NCBI GenBank assembly: GCA_902464035.1
Contig: CABQHT010000025.1
Location: 1 to 27,064 of the forward strand
DNA length: 27,064 nucleotides
Reading direction: 5' to 3'
Source: an uncultured Collinsella sp.
GTDB lineage: Bacteria > Actinomycetota > Coriobacteriia > Coriobacteriales > Coriobacteriaceae
Shown: piece by piece, positions 14,857 through 22,599 of the stretch
Layout of the letters: each line of letters opens with the position of its first letter
Position numbering within the stretch: position 1 is the stretch's first letter
Notes under the pieces: generated by a model
Databases searched by the model: none
Seen by the model: only the letters and a program-made list of their open reading frames with translations
What the model was told of the DNA's origin: nothing
Program-made: the position numbers and the translations under genes

Positions 14857-15625
14857 AGCCCACCCCGCGCACGGTCTGGATGATGCGGGCGCCGCCGGCG
14901 TCTTCGATCTTGGCGCGCAGGTGCGCGATGTGCACGTCGACGTTGTTGGTGTCGCCCACGTATTCGTAGCCCAGCGCCTCGTGCGCAATGCGCTCGCGCG
15001 TGAGCACGGTGCCGGCATGTGCCATAAGCAGGGCGAGGACATCGAACTCGCGGGCCGTGAGCGCGATGGGCGAGCCGCCGACCGTGACTTCGCGGCGGTC
15101 GGGGTCGAGCGCGACCGAGCCCACGGTGAGCGCAGCGGGAGAGGGCATGGCAGGGACCTGGGCCGTGTCGCTGGCTGGAGGCGTCGCGGCGGCGTTGCCG
15201 CCCGCGCCGCCCGCCGTGCCCGCCCCGGCACCGGTGCCGACCGCGCCCGAAGCCGCCCGTACGGCCTCAGCGCGCTTCAACGCCACGCGGATCCGTGCGA
15301 AAAGCTCCTCGATCGCAAACGGCTTGGTCAGGTAATCGTCAGCACCGGCGTCAAGCCCTGCCACCTTGTCCATCACGGCATCGCGCGCGGTGACCATGAT
15401 CACCGGCACATCCTTGTGCTTGCGTACGCGCCGCAGCATCTCCATGCCGTTGAGCTGCGGCAACAGCACATCGAGCAGGATCAGATCGTAGTCGCGCTCC
15501 AGCGCCAGGTCAACGGCGGTGCGTCCGTCGGCGGCGTGCTCCACCTGGTAGCCCTCGTGCTCCAGCTCGAGTGTCACAAAGCGGGCGATTTTCTCCTCGT
15601 CCTCTACGATCAGGATTCGTGCCAT
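14840..15625 (-). CDS. OmpR/PhoB-family response regulator
   Basis: The 261-residue protein has a receiver domain (1-120; acidic pocket VEDEE, phospho-acceptor D52 in LLDVLLP, VTARD, K in TKPF) and a winged-helix DNA-binding domain (about 165-260; LTAREFDVLALLM, NNVDVHIAHLRAKI, IQTVRGVGYVCR). The linker (about 122-165) is unusually long and made almost only of Ala, Gly, Thr and Pro. It is followed by its sensor kinase with a 17-base overlap and preceded, 18 bases away, by the UBA/DUF4342-like membrane protein, so the three look like one operon. Confidence 0.93.
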   Translation of the reverse strand: MARILIVEDEEKIARFVTLELEHEGYQVEHAADGRTAVDLALERDYDLILLDVLLPQLNGMEMLRRVRKHKDVPVIMVTARDAVMDKVAGLDAGADDYLTKPFAIEELFARIRVALKRAEAVRAASGAVGTGAGAGTAGGAGGNAAATPPASDTAQVPAMPSPAALTVGSVALDPDRREVTVGGSPIALTAREFDVLALLMAHAGTVLTRERIAHEALGYEYVGDTNNVDVHIAHLRAKIEDAGGARIIQTVRGVGYVCRA

Positions 15626-15643
15626 ACGTGCCCCCGTCTGCGA

Positions 15644-16186
15644 TTACTTGTCGTCGTTCAGATTTTGCTTGATGCCGTCCGCGGCATTGGCAGCGCTGTC
15701 CATCAGGTTGTTGATGCTGCCGGGCACGTCGCCGTCGCTATCGATGCGGTAGCGCATGCCAAAGAACAGGCCAAGCAGCATCAGCCAAATCGTGGCGCCC
15801 CAGGCAAACAGCGCGACGATGGGAATCAGGATGGGAATGTTGAGGATGATCGCATCGCGACGCGTGGCGATAAACTTGGTGTCCAGGCTCAGGCGGAAAA
15901 GCTTTTTGAGGTACTCCCACACGCTGTCCATCTTCTTGGAGAAGTCGGTCTTTTCGCTCGACTTTTCGTAGGCGGCCTGCGCGGCGACCATCTCGGCCGA
16001 AGGCTCGTCGACCGGCGCGGGCTCGGTGGCGGCGTGGGCCGACGTGGTCTGCGTTTTACCCTGCGACTCGAGCCAAATGATGGCGTCCAAAACGTTGCCG
16101 TCGGCGGCGTCGAGCGCGGCCTTGGCATCGGTGTAGCTCACGTTGCACTTGGCGCGGATGGTTTCAACTTTTTCGAGGTCGTCCAT
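15644..16186 (-). CDS. UBA-like plus DUF4342-like membrane protein
   Basis: The 180-residue protein starts with a three-helix UBA/EF-Ts-N-like module (4-41, KVETIRAKCNVSYTDAKAAL ... IIWLE), then a charged linker (45-95) and a DUF4342-type region: FIATRRDAIILNIPILIPIV with two membrane helices (about 110-140) ending GMRYRID. The cargo of such proteins is not known. AAGGAAAGG precedes the ATG. It heads the operon with the response regulator and kinase, so it may be a target or modulator of that system (inference). A good promoter lies about 120 bases upstream. Confidence 0.75.
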   Translation of the reverse strand: MDDLEKVETIRAKCNVSYTDAKAALDAADGNVLDAIIWLESQGKTQTTSAHAATEPAPVDEPSAEMVAAQAAYEKSSEKTDFSKKMDSVWEYLKKLFRLSLDTKFIATRRDAIILNIPILIPIVALFAWGATIWLMLLGLFFGMRYRIDSDGDVPGSINNLMDSAANAADGIKQNLNDDK

Positions 16187-16303
16187 GACCTTTCCTTTCG
16201 TTCGATGGGCGCGACGCCGGGCGATTGCCCGGGAGCGAGCGTTGCGTTCGGCGGCCTGCGTTGCGCGGTGCCGCCCCGCCCTTGGTCGAACTCTATAGTG
16301 CAG

Positions 16304-16331
16304 GTTATAGATTAAGCGATTCTTGAGCCAA
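16304..16331 (-). promoter_or_regulatory. Putative promoter for the DUF4342-regulator-kinase operon
   Basis: On the minus strand TTGGCT (16326-16331) and TATAAC (16304-16309) are 16 bp apart, giving a leader of about 110 bases. Confidence 0.55.
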
Positions 16332-16399
16332 GATTAATGTTGGATGAGTTTTTGGGTGGCGGTGGGGAAGGGAGAGGTGTCCTTCTGGGTAGCTGGCAG

Positions 16400-16581
16400 C
16401 GAGGTCTAATACTTTTCCGAGAAGTGAACGAGCTAAATCGGACCCCCGAAGCATCGACACTTTGAGGGCGCCGTTTCCTGCGGTTTCGATGCTGAAATCC
16501 TGCGATTTTGCCGACGAAAAATATGGATGCTTCAGGGGTCCAAAAACAGACGTTCACTTCGCGGAAAAGTATTAGACCTCG
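16400..16581. repeat. ~185-bp long palindrome, copy 2
   Basis: The basal arms CGAGGTCTAATACTTTTCC and GGAAAAGTATTAGACCTCG pair perfectly over 19 bp. Inside, GAAGTGAACG faces CGTTCACTTC, and ACCCCCGAAGCATCGACACT faces the ATGGATGCTTCAGGGGTCC side. The upper stem and apex (TTTCCTGCGGTTT) match copy 1, while the outermost basal stem is a different sequence that is again self-complementary. Confidence 0.85.
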
Positions 16582-16741
16582 ATAGCAGAGGATGGTGGGC
16601 CGATGCAAAACGGCGCCAAGGGTTGGTCGAGCAGGCGGTTTCTCCATTGATGTCCGCACGACATGGGACACTTCCCCTGCCGATCCGTTCTGTCGCGGCG
16701 GCATGTGTCCAAACAACGATTCTCTAAGGAGTTCGATATTG

Positions 16742-16981
16742 ATGAGTGACAACGCCAAGCATCTCGCAAAGAAGTGCGTCAAGGACGTGGGGCCGTGCCT
16801 CGCGCTGTGCCTTGCCGGCGCAGCGGTCGCGCTGCTGGCTGTTCTGGGGCCGTTCGACGTGCTCCGAAGTGCCAGCTCTCTGCACGTTTGCATGGCCCTT
16901 GCCGGCGCCATGATGACCGGCGGCGTGCTCGATCTGGTTTTTTGGGTGCTTGACCCGTTTGGATGGAAGAACGAGGGGTAA
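16742..16981 (+). CDS. Small two-helix membrane protein of unknown function
   Basis: The 79-residue protein has a short charged N terminus (MSDNAKHLAKKCVKD), two membrane helices (about 17-38 and 49-70) and a KNEG tail. It contains four cysteines in or near the helices. I do not recognise the family. The ATG at 16742 has TAAGGAG about 10 bases upstream; the frame is open back to 16592 but that part lies ahead of the ribosome site and looks non-coding. The metallophosphoesterase gene begins 85 bases after its stop. Confidence 0.6.
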   Translation: MSDNAKHLAKKCVKDVGPCLALCLAGAAVALLAVLGPFDVLRSASSLHVCMALAGAMMTGGVLDLVFWVLDPFGWKNEG

Positions 16982-17066
16982 GCCCTAAGGGATGGAAGGG
17001 CTGGAACGGTTGGCTTAGTGATCGTGCAGAATGTGGACTAGCTACTTACGGGGAAGCGGTGATCCG

Positions 17067-17792
17067 ATGACGGTCTATGCGACGGGCGATATTCACGGCG
17101 GCGTCGACATGCAAAAGCTGCGCGACTGGGATCTTGGGGATAGCCTGACGAGCGATGACTATCTGATTGTCGCGGGCGACTTTGGCTTTCCGTGGGATTT
17201 CTCTGCCGAGGAATGCGCCGATATCGCCTGGTTGGAATCGCGCCCCTATACCGTGCTGTTTGTCGACGGCAACCACGAGCGTTTCGATCACTGGGCAGAG
17301 CGACCCATGGAGTTGTGGCACGGTGGGCTGACGCAGCGCCTGTCGGATACCTCTCCCATACGGCGCTTGACGCGTGGCGAGATTTTTGAGCTCGATGGCT
17401 CAACGATCTTTACCATGGGCGGTGCCACGAGCGTGGATAAGGAATACCGCATTCCCTATTCCAGCTGGTGGCCGCAGGAGCTGCCGGACGAGCGCAACTT
17501 TGAGGAGGCGCGGGCAAAGCTCGACAGCGTGGGTTGGAAGGTCGACTACGTAATCACCCACACCTGCTCTACGCACATGCTTTCGCCCACGCTCTATCCG
17601 GCGCCCGGCTGGGATTGCCCCGGCGTTGATCGACTTACGGCGTTTTTCGATGAGCTGGAAGATCGCTTGGACTACAAACGCTGGTATTACGGGCATTTTC
17701 ATCGGGATGCCAACCCGGCCGAGCGCCATACCGTGCTCTACGACTGCATCGTTCGCCTGGGCGACGAACTCCAGCCCTGGGATGTTGCGTAG
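17067..17792 (+). CDS. Calcineurin-like metallophosphoesterase
   Basis: The 241-residue protein has the metal-site motifs of the family: GDIHG (D8, H10), AGDFG (D38), DGNHE (N69, H70), a THTCSTH segment carrying the next His ligand, and YYGHFHRD near the C terminus. Both active-site halves are complete. The substrate cannot be inferred. The start at 17067 is chosen because MTVYATGDIHG is the usual N terminus and GGGGAAGCGG lies upstream; the frame runs back to 17031. It is convergent with GluQ-RS with only 15 bases between stops and no visible terminator. Confidence 0.88.
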   Translation: MTVYATGDIHGGVDMQKLRDWDLGDSLTSDDYLIVAGDFGFPWDFSAEECADIAWLESRPYTVLFVDGNHERFDHWAERPMELWHGGLTQRLSDTSPIRRLTRGEIFELDGSTIFTMGGATSVDKEYRIPYSSWWPQELPDERNFEEARAKLDSVGWKVDYVITHTCSTHMLSPTLYPAPGWDCPGVDRLTAFFDELEDRLDYKRWYYGHFHRDANPAERHTVLYDCIVRLGDELQPWDVA

Positions 17793-17807
17793 CGGCAAGG
17801 CATTTGG

Positions 17808-18818
17808 CTACTCGGCCATTATGGTGATGTTTTCCCGGTGTGCGCGGATGACGTCCCAGCTAAAGTGCTCGATCAGCTGCTCGGCAGAGCGCGGCGTGGT
17901 GTCCGGCGCGATGCCTGTTTGCCCGGCGAGCCAGCCCAGCAGTGCCTCGGGTGTGCCAAAGCGGGCGCGTAGTTCGCCCAGGTCCAGGTCGCGATCGCGC
18001 TTGGAAAGGCGGCGGCCGTCCGGCGACATGAGCAGCGGAATGTGCGCGTAGTGCGGCGTGGGAAGTCCCAGCAGATGCTGCAGGTAGATTTGGCGGGGCG
18101 TGGAGCCCAGCAGGTCGCATCCGCGCACGACCTCGGTGACGCCCATGGCAGCGTCGTCGACCACCACGGCTAGCTGATAGGCAAAAACGCCGTCGCTGCG
18201 GCGCACCAAAAAGTCGCCGCACTCGGTGGCGAGCGCCTCGCATTGGGCCCCGTACGTGCGGTCAACGAATTCGATTACGTCGCCCGCGAGGTCGTCGACG
18301 GCGGGCACGCGCAGGCGCGTGGCCGGAGCACGCAGGGCACTGCGGCGGGCGACCTCTTCGGCCGAAAGGCCTCGGCAGGCGCCGCGGTAGATGGGCGTGC
18401 CGTCGCTGGCATGCGGCGCGCTCGCGGCGTGGAGCTCGGCACGCGTGCAAAAGCAGGGATAGGTGAGACCGGCGTCTTGCAGCTGGTGCAGGGCGTCCTC
18501 GTAGAAGTCCAGGCGATCGTGCTGATAGTAGGGGCCTTCGTCCCACTCCAGCCCCAGCCAGGCAAGGTCGTCGATGAGCTGGGCGGCAAGTTCCGGGCGC
18601 TTGCAGCGATCGTCCAAGTCCTCGATGCGCAACACGATGCTGCCGCCCTGGCTGCGGGCCGAAAGCCACGCGCACAGACAGCTGAACACGTTGCCCAGGT
18701 GCATGCGGCCCGAGGGCGACGGGGCAAAGCGGCCCACGACGGGCGTGGGGGCGGAAGCGGCCGGCGCCGTCGACGTGGCCACGGCGGGCGTTGGTGTGTT
18801 GCGTGCTTTGATATCCAT
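17808..18818 (-). CDS. gluQ: Glutamyl-Q tRNA(Asp) synthetase (GluQ-RS)
   Basis: The 336-residue protein is a truncated glutamyl-tRNA-synthetase catalytic domain: GRFAPSPSGRMHLGN (HIGH motif, about 29-43), VLRIEDLDD, a zinc site made by CFC (122-124), Tyr and Cys of YRGACR, and the KMSKS equivalent RRLSKRDRDLDL. The anticodon-binding domain of true GluRS is missing, as expected. GluQ-RS puts glutamate on queuosine at position 34 of tRNA-Asp. A Thr/Ala/Pro-rich N-terminal extension (7-27) is unusual. No ribosome site precedes the ATG at 18818; TATACT at 18826-18831 lies so close that a leaderless mRNA is possible. Confidence 0.88.
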   Translation of the reverse strand: MDIKARNTPTPAVATSTAPAASAPTPVVGRFAPSPSGRMHLGNVFSCLCAWLSARSQGGSIVLRIEDLDDRCKRPELAAQLIDDLAWLGLEWDEGPYYQHDRLDFYEDALHQLQDAGLTYPCFCTRAELHAASAPHASDGTPIYRGACRGLSAEEVARRSALRAPATRLRVPAVDDLAGDVIEFVDRTYGAQCEALATECGDFLVRRSDGVFAYQLAVVVDDAAMGVTEVVRGCDLLGSTPRQIYLQHLLGLPTPHYAHIPLLMSPDGRRLSKRDRDLDLGELRARFGTPEALLGWLAGQTGIAPDTTPRSAEQLIEHFSWDVIRAHRENITIMAE

Positions 18819-18956
18819 GCGGACGAGTATAGCGCGGGGCACGGTAGGGAAGGCGTTGCCGTGGCTCGCAAGTTGGCGGCGCTGCGCATTGCGCACGGTG
18901 GGCCTGCAGCTCAACGTCTCGATCGCCGCATGCCGACTCGGCCTTATACACGACAG

Positions 18957-18990
18957 AAACCCCGGCAGCTCTTCGCAACTGCCGGGGTTT
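18957..18990. repeat. Perfect 12-bp hairpin upstream of gluQ
   Basis: AAACCCCGGCAG and CTGCCGGGGTTT pair without mismatch around CTCTTCGCAA. No gene ends close by on either strand and no long U tract follows, so it is either a terminator or attenuator for a leader, or a stray hairpin. Confidence 0.7.
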
Positions 18991-19163
18991 CCGCGGAAAA
19001 GGGGGACATGATCCTCGAGCGAACGGGAAAGGGGCAACCGTTTTCGCTCAACTCCTTTATGCCCCTTGCTCGTGGGCTCAATCAGCACGCGTCGCAGCAA
19101 CACAAAGCCGCTACACCTGTGACGGAGCTGTGAAGTGGTGTCTATCGTTGATGTAGGCCGTGC

Positions 19164-19214
19164 CAAAGAGTGTCCCAAATTGCCGGCAGATAAGGAACGT
19201 CCCTAAGTGCCGAA
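19164..19214. repeat. REP-like doublet, site 3
   Basis: Read on the minus strand it gives CGGCACTTAGGGACGTTCC then TGCCGGCAATTTGGGACACT, the same order as site 2 at 11194 but inverted on the chromosome. Confidence 0.7.
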
Positions 19215-19325
19215 TCGGGTGGGACTTTTGTCCCATTTGACGTTCCGTTGGCCCAGATATTCGTCATGTGTGCCCGCAAACGTGGGACAATGGCGATGTT
19301 GGTTTTACAGACAAAGGATGTGCCT

Positions 19326-21269
19326 ATGAACGCCCCCGTTGCCAATGCCTGCCGGCAGCGCCGCTTGTTTGCGCGATTCGTTTCCGTCTGCGCGTTTGTC
19401 GCGTTTGCGTTGCTGCTGCTGCCTGTCGCCGCCCACGCTGACGGCTACTCCATGACCCAAACCTATATCGGTGCCACGGTCGAGGCCGATGGATCGCTGA
19501 CCGTTGTCGAGGGACGCCAGTTCGATTTCGACGACGACATCAACGGCGTGTTTTGGGAGATCAATGCGGGCACCAACCAGCAGGGCGGCGCGGCGGGCGT
19601 CAATGTGTTGAGCGTCGAGGAAGACGACACCGCGTTTAACAAGGTCGACAGCGCAAACAAAGGCGACAGCGGCGTCTATGCGGTTGAGCAGTCCGACGGC
19701 GGCGTAAGGATCAAGGTGTTCAGCCCCCACGAGAGCGGCGACAGCGCGATCTTTTACGTGAGCTACACCATGACCGGTGCGGTCATGAACTGGTCCGATA
19801 CCGCCGAGCTCTACTGGAAGTTCGTTGGCGACGGCTGGTCGGCGGATTCCGATGACGTCGAGATGGAAGTCTACTTCGCAAACGCCGCCGCTGGGACGGC
19901 GGCCGTCAAGGGCGATAACTTCTGCGCATGGGGCCACGGCCCGCTGACGGGCGACGTGTCACTCGATGAGGACGAGCCCATGGTCACCTATACCATTCCC
20001 TGTGTGCATCAGGGCGAATTCGCCGAGGCGCGCATCGCCTTTCCCAGCGACTGGGTGCCGCAGCTTGCCGCCTCGGGCGAGGAACGTCTGCCGACGATCC
20101 TAAGCGAGGAGAAGGCGTGGGCCGACGAGGCTAACGCCCGCCGCGCTCACGCTCGCATGATTGCCAATGCACTTGCCGTGCTAAGTGTTGTCGCGGCGGT
20201 GGCCTTTACCGGCACAATCGTTGTGCTCAAGCTGCGCCGCCGCAAGCCCAAGCCGCTTTTCCAGGACGAATATTTCCGCGATGTGCCTTCGGCCGACCAT
20301 CCCGCCGTGCTTTCGGCCCTCATGAGCTGGAACGAGGTGCCCGATCAGGCATATATCGCCACGCTCATGAAGCTCACTGACGACCGTGTGATCAAGCTGG
20401 AACAGGCGACCGTGACCAAGGCCAAGAAGGGCCTGTTGGGGCGCGAAAAAGAAGAACAGACGTATCGCGTGACGGTGAGTGATGCGGGCTGGAAGTCGGC
20501 CAAGGGCATTGACCACATGGTGCTCAAGGTCTTCTTTGCCGGTGCTAAGCCCGACGAGAACGGTGATCGCTCGCGCACGTTTGACGAGCTGCAGCACTAC
20601 GTCAAGCAGCACGCTACGCCCGTGGGCGACAAGCTCGAGGACTATCGGAACACCGTTAAGGGCAAGCTGGCCGATAGCGAGTACGTTGCCTCGGACGGCA
20701 TTGTCGCAATGGTGTTTTGCCTGGTTCTTGGTATTCTGATCGCCTTTGTTCCCGTGGGATCCATCTTCTTTACCGACGGCGCACAGGCGAACATTATCGC
20801 CGCGGTTATCTCGGTGCCGATTGTGCTGGTGGGTATTGGCGTGGGCCTTACGTTCCGCCGCTTTACGTCGGAGGGCGCCGAGGTGGCGGCTCGCTGCAAG
20901 GCGCTTAAGCATTGGCTCGAGGACTTCACGCGCCTCAAGGAAGCCGTCCCCGGCGATCTGGTCCTGTGGAATAAGCTTCTGGTGATGGGTGCGGCGCTGG
21001 GCGTTTCGAAGGAAGTCCTGCGTCAGCTTGCCGAGGCTGTTCCTCTTGAGGTGCGCGAGGCCGACGGTTTCTACGATAATTACCCCTGCTACTGGTGGTA
21101 CTACCATCATTACGGCAACGAGTCGCCGATGGATTCGTTCGACGGCGTGTATCACGAGAGCATCCGTGAGCTCGCGTCGAGCTCGGACAGCTCGGGTGGC
21201 GGCGGAGGCGGCGGCTTCTCGGGCGGCGGAGGCGGCGTCGTCGGCGGAGGCGGCGGCGGAACGTTCTAG
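19326..21269 (+). CDS. DUF2207-domain membrane protein with glycine-rich tail
   Basis: The 647-residue protein has a signal peptide (about 1-38, AFVAFALLLLPVAAHA), an extracytoplasmic DUF2207 beta domain (40-270, with SLTVVEGRQFDFDDDINGVFWEI and the VSYTMTGAV segment), a membrane helix (about 280-300) followed by KLRRRKPKPLF, a cytoplasmic domain, two further membrane helices near IVAMVFCLVLGILIAFVPVG and IIAAVISVPIVLVGIGVG, and a C-terminal FYDNYPCYWWYYHHYG patch followed by about 22 residues that are nearly all glycine, ending GGGGGGTF. The family is common in Firmicutes and Actinobacteria and its role is not established. AAAGGATG precedes the ATG. Confidence 0.85.
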   Translation: MNAPVANACRQRRLFARFVSVCAFVAFALLLLPVAAHADGYSMTQTYIGATVEADGSLTVVEGRQFDFDDDINGVFWEINAGTNQQGGAAGVNVLSVEEDDTAFNKVDSANKGDSGVYAVEQSDGGVRIKVFSPHESGDSAIFYVSYTMTGAVMNWSDTAELYWKFVGDGWSADSDDVEMEVYFANAAAGTAAVKGDNFCAWGHGPLTGDVSLDEDEPMVTYTIPCVHQGEFAEARIAFPSDWVPQLAASGEERLPTILSEEKAWADEANARRAHARMIANALAVLSVVAAVAFTGTIVVLKLRRRKPKPLFQDEYFRDVPSADHPAVLSALMSWNEVPDQAYIATLMKLTDDRVIKLEQATVTKAKKGLLGREKEEQTYRVTVSDAGWKSAKGIDHMVLKVFFAGAKPDENGDRSRTFDELQHYVKQHATPVGDKLEDYRNTVKGKLADSEYVASDGIVAMVFCLVLGILIAFVPVGSIFFTDGAQANIIAAVISVPIVLVGIGVGLTFRRFTSEGAEVAARCKALKHWLEDFTRLKEAVPGDLVLWNKLLVMGAALGVSKEVLRQLAEAVPLEVREADGFYDNYPCYWWYYHHYGNESPMDSFDGVYHESIRELASSSDSSGGGGGGGFSGGGGGVVGGGGGGTF

Positions 21270-21384
21270 CGAGCGCTTGCTTTGGGGTGGACCTTTCTGG
21301 GCGGTTGCCAGGGAAGATCCATCCCATTTTTGTGCATCGAAATGGGCCATACTTTCCGCTGCGGACCTTCGCGCAAGGGGCAGT

Positions 21385-21610
21385 GGGCAAAAAATGGCAA
21401 ATATGAGTACTGTTGCCGAAATAGTTACATTAATTTGCGTTCATCTATTGGCTTCAAATGAGAGTATTTCTCGTTAAGAGCCAATTTTATCGAACATTTG
21501 GGGAGATACGTCAGCTCGCCCGGCTGACTACCATGTCTAAAAGCCTCAAAAATGCCCCAAATCGCTACTACTAAAAAGGTAACAGTACTCATATTTGATG
21601 TTTTTTGACC
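21385..21610. mobile_element. 226-bp AT-rich element with 33-bp terminal inverted repeats (MITE-like)
   Basis: The left end GGGCAAAAAATGGCAAATAT continues GAGTACTGTTGCC; the right end is its reverse complement with five mismatches over 33 bp, including a perfect CAAATATGAGTACTGTT core. Inside are nested hairpins: ATTGGCT/AGCCAAT, ATTTGGGG/CCCCAAAT and GTCAGC-TCGCCCG-GCTGAC. It is far richer in A and T than the flanking genes and has no ORF. No clear target-site duplication was found by eye. Confidence 0.6.
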
Positions 21611-21635
21611 ACAGCCATTTGCAGACCCCCTAGGC

Positions 21636-21665
21636 TACTCATTGGGGACAGACTTAAATGACTAG
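21636..21665. repeat. REP-like half site, site 4
   Basis: ACTCATTGGGGACAGACTTA followed by AATGACTAG resembles one unit of site 1 at 26-75 (ACTAGTCATTGGGGAC ... TTAAACGACTAG). It lies just past the GNAT stop codon. Confidence 0.5.
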
Positions 21666-21680
21666 GTGTGGCTGCCGAGG

Positions 21681-22322
21681 CTAGGCTGTTAGGTCCAGCT
21701 CGTAGAGGAAGCTTTCGCGCGGCATAGCGTGGCGGCGTTCCTCGCGGTTGGCGCGGTGCGTGGCGGTGCGCTTAAAGCCGTGTAGCTCGTAGAATTTCCA
21801 CGAGCAGTTGGAGTCGGTGTACAGGTGCGCCCTTGTCGCCCCGCGCGAGGAAAGGTACGAGACAGCGGCATCGAGCAACACCGAGCCAACGCCCAAGCCG
21901 TGGACATCTCGATCAACGGCAAGCAGCGTGACCTCGTTGTCGTGTGGCAACGGGCTGCTGTCGAGCAGGCGGTTGTTGGTTCGGATGGTTGCGCGCACAA
22001 ACGAGAGATACTCGGCGCAGGCATCGGGCTCCAGCTCGCGCATCTGCGAAAGCAGCGCGCGTTCGGTATCCATCCAATGTTCCTTGACGGTGGCGCCGGA
22101 ACTCTGTCCCGCGCGCGCGAGCGCAATGCCACGCGCCTGACCGTCGATTACGGCAACCTGCGAAAACGTCGATGACGAAAGGCAATAGGCGAGGTCGCAT
22201 GCGGCCTCAAGGCGGTTGTACTCATCGTTATCCGAATTGTTATGCCAAAGCTGCTGCAGAATCAGCGCGATGGCGTCGAAGTCTTCGGTATCAAACGGTC
22301 GGTAGAGAACCCGCGAGACCAT
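21681..22322 (-). CDS. GNAT-family N-acetyltransferase
   Basis: The 213-residue protein has the GNAT core in its second half: NEVTLLAVDRDVHGLGVGSVLLDAAVSYL, containing the acetyl-CoA pyrophosphate loop (VHGLGVGS), then ATRAHLYTDSNCSWKFYELHGFKRTATHR, the usual beta5-alpha4 segment. The N-terminal half (YRPFDTEDFDAIALILQQLW) is the substrate-side region. The acceptor substrate is unknown. GAAAGAGG precedes the ATG. It is divergent from purH. Confidence 0.85.
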   Translation of the reverse strand: MVSRVLYRPFDTEDFDAIALILQQLWHNNSDNDEYNRLEAACDLAYCLSSSTFSQVAVIDGQARGIALARAGQSSGATVKEHWMDTERALLSQMRELEPDACAEYLSFVRATIRTNNRLLDSSPLPHDNEVTLLAVDRDVHGLGVGSVLLDAAVSYLSSRGATRAHLYTDSNCSWKFYELHGFKRTATHRANREERRHAMPRESFLYELDLTA

Positions 22323-22599
22323 GGTGCCTCTTTCTTTTGCGGATGCATATCGAGCACAGTTCTACCACGCTATTGGCATTCAATTATGGTGCCCTTGTGC
22401 TCCATCAACTCACCGTGCCCGGCGGGGCTTCCGCAGCCCCCGCTCGCAAGCTTTTTCTGCACAGCCGTGCGTTGCGGGGTGCATCGTCGCGCTCGATGCG
22501 CTACATTAAATCAGTATTTTCAATGCCGCTGCGCGAGCGCTGCAGATCGACGTATCACCGACTCACAGAGCACGGCGGCGTACCAGACAGGAGGACTGC

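Larger units (their letters stand above)
16187..16741. other. Divergent intergenic gap with long palindrome copy 2
   Basis: About 555 bp. It contains a leader hairpin CCGGGC-GATT-GCCCGG near 16217, a minus-strand promoter near 16304-16331, the second ~185-bp palindrome at 16400-16581, and a ribosome site TAAGGAG at about 16726 for the small membrane protein. No credible extra gene was seen. Confidence 0.65.
18819..19325. other. Intergenic gap between gluQ and the DUF2207 gene
   Basis: About 507 bp between divergent genes. It holds the gluQ -10 candidates (18826-18831 TATACT and 18943-18948 TATAAG, minus strand), a perfect 12-bp hairpin at 18957-18990, and a REP-like doublet at 19164-19214. 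The part 19000-19160 shows no structure I can name. Confidence 0.6.
21270..21680. other. Intergenic gap holding the AT-rich inverted-repeat element
   Basis: About 411 bp between the convergent DUF2207 and GNAT genes. It contains the 226-bp element at 21385-21610 and a REP-like half site at 21636-21665. No terminator is obvious right after the DUF2207 stop. Confidence 0.65.

Noticed and set aside
13561..15231. Sensor kinase read as a 556-residue protein
   Set aside because: The first 125 residues are an Arg/Ser/Pro-rich shadow of the response regulator gene in another frame.
14798..16315. 505-residue plus-strand frame
   Set aside because: Lies antisense across the regulator and DUF4342-like gene; no domains, and the minus-strand genes are clear.
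18243..19133. 296-residue plus-strand frame
   Set aside because: Antisense to GluQ-RS and its upstream gap; no recognisable motif.
20181..21350. 389-residue minus-strand frame
   Set aside because: Antisense shadow of the DUF2207 gene.
22323..22599. Possible ZTP or purine riboswitch upstream of purH
   Set aside because: I could not find the conserved core sequences of either class; only ordinary GC-rich hairpins are visible.
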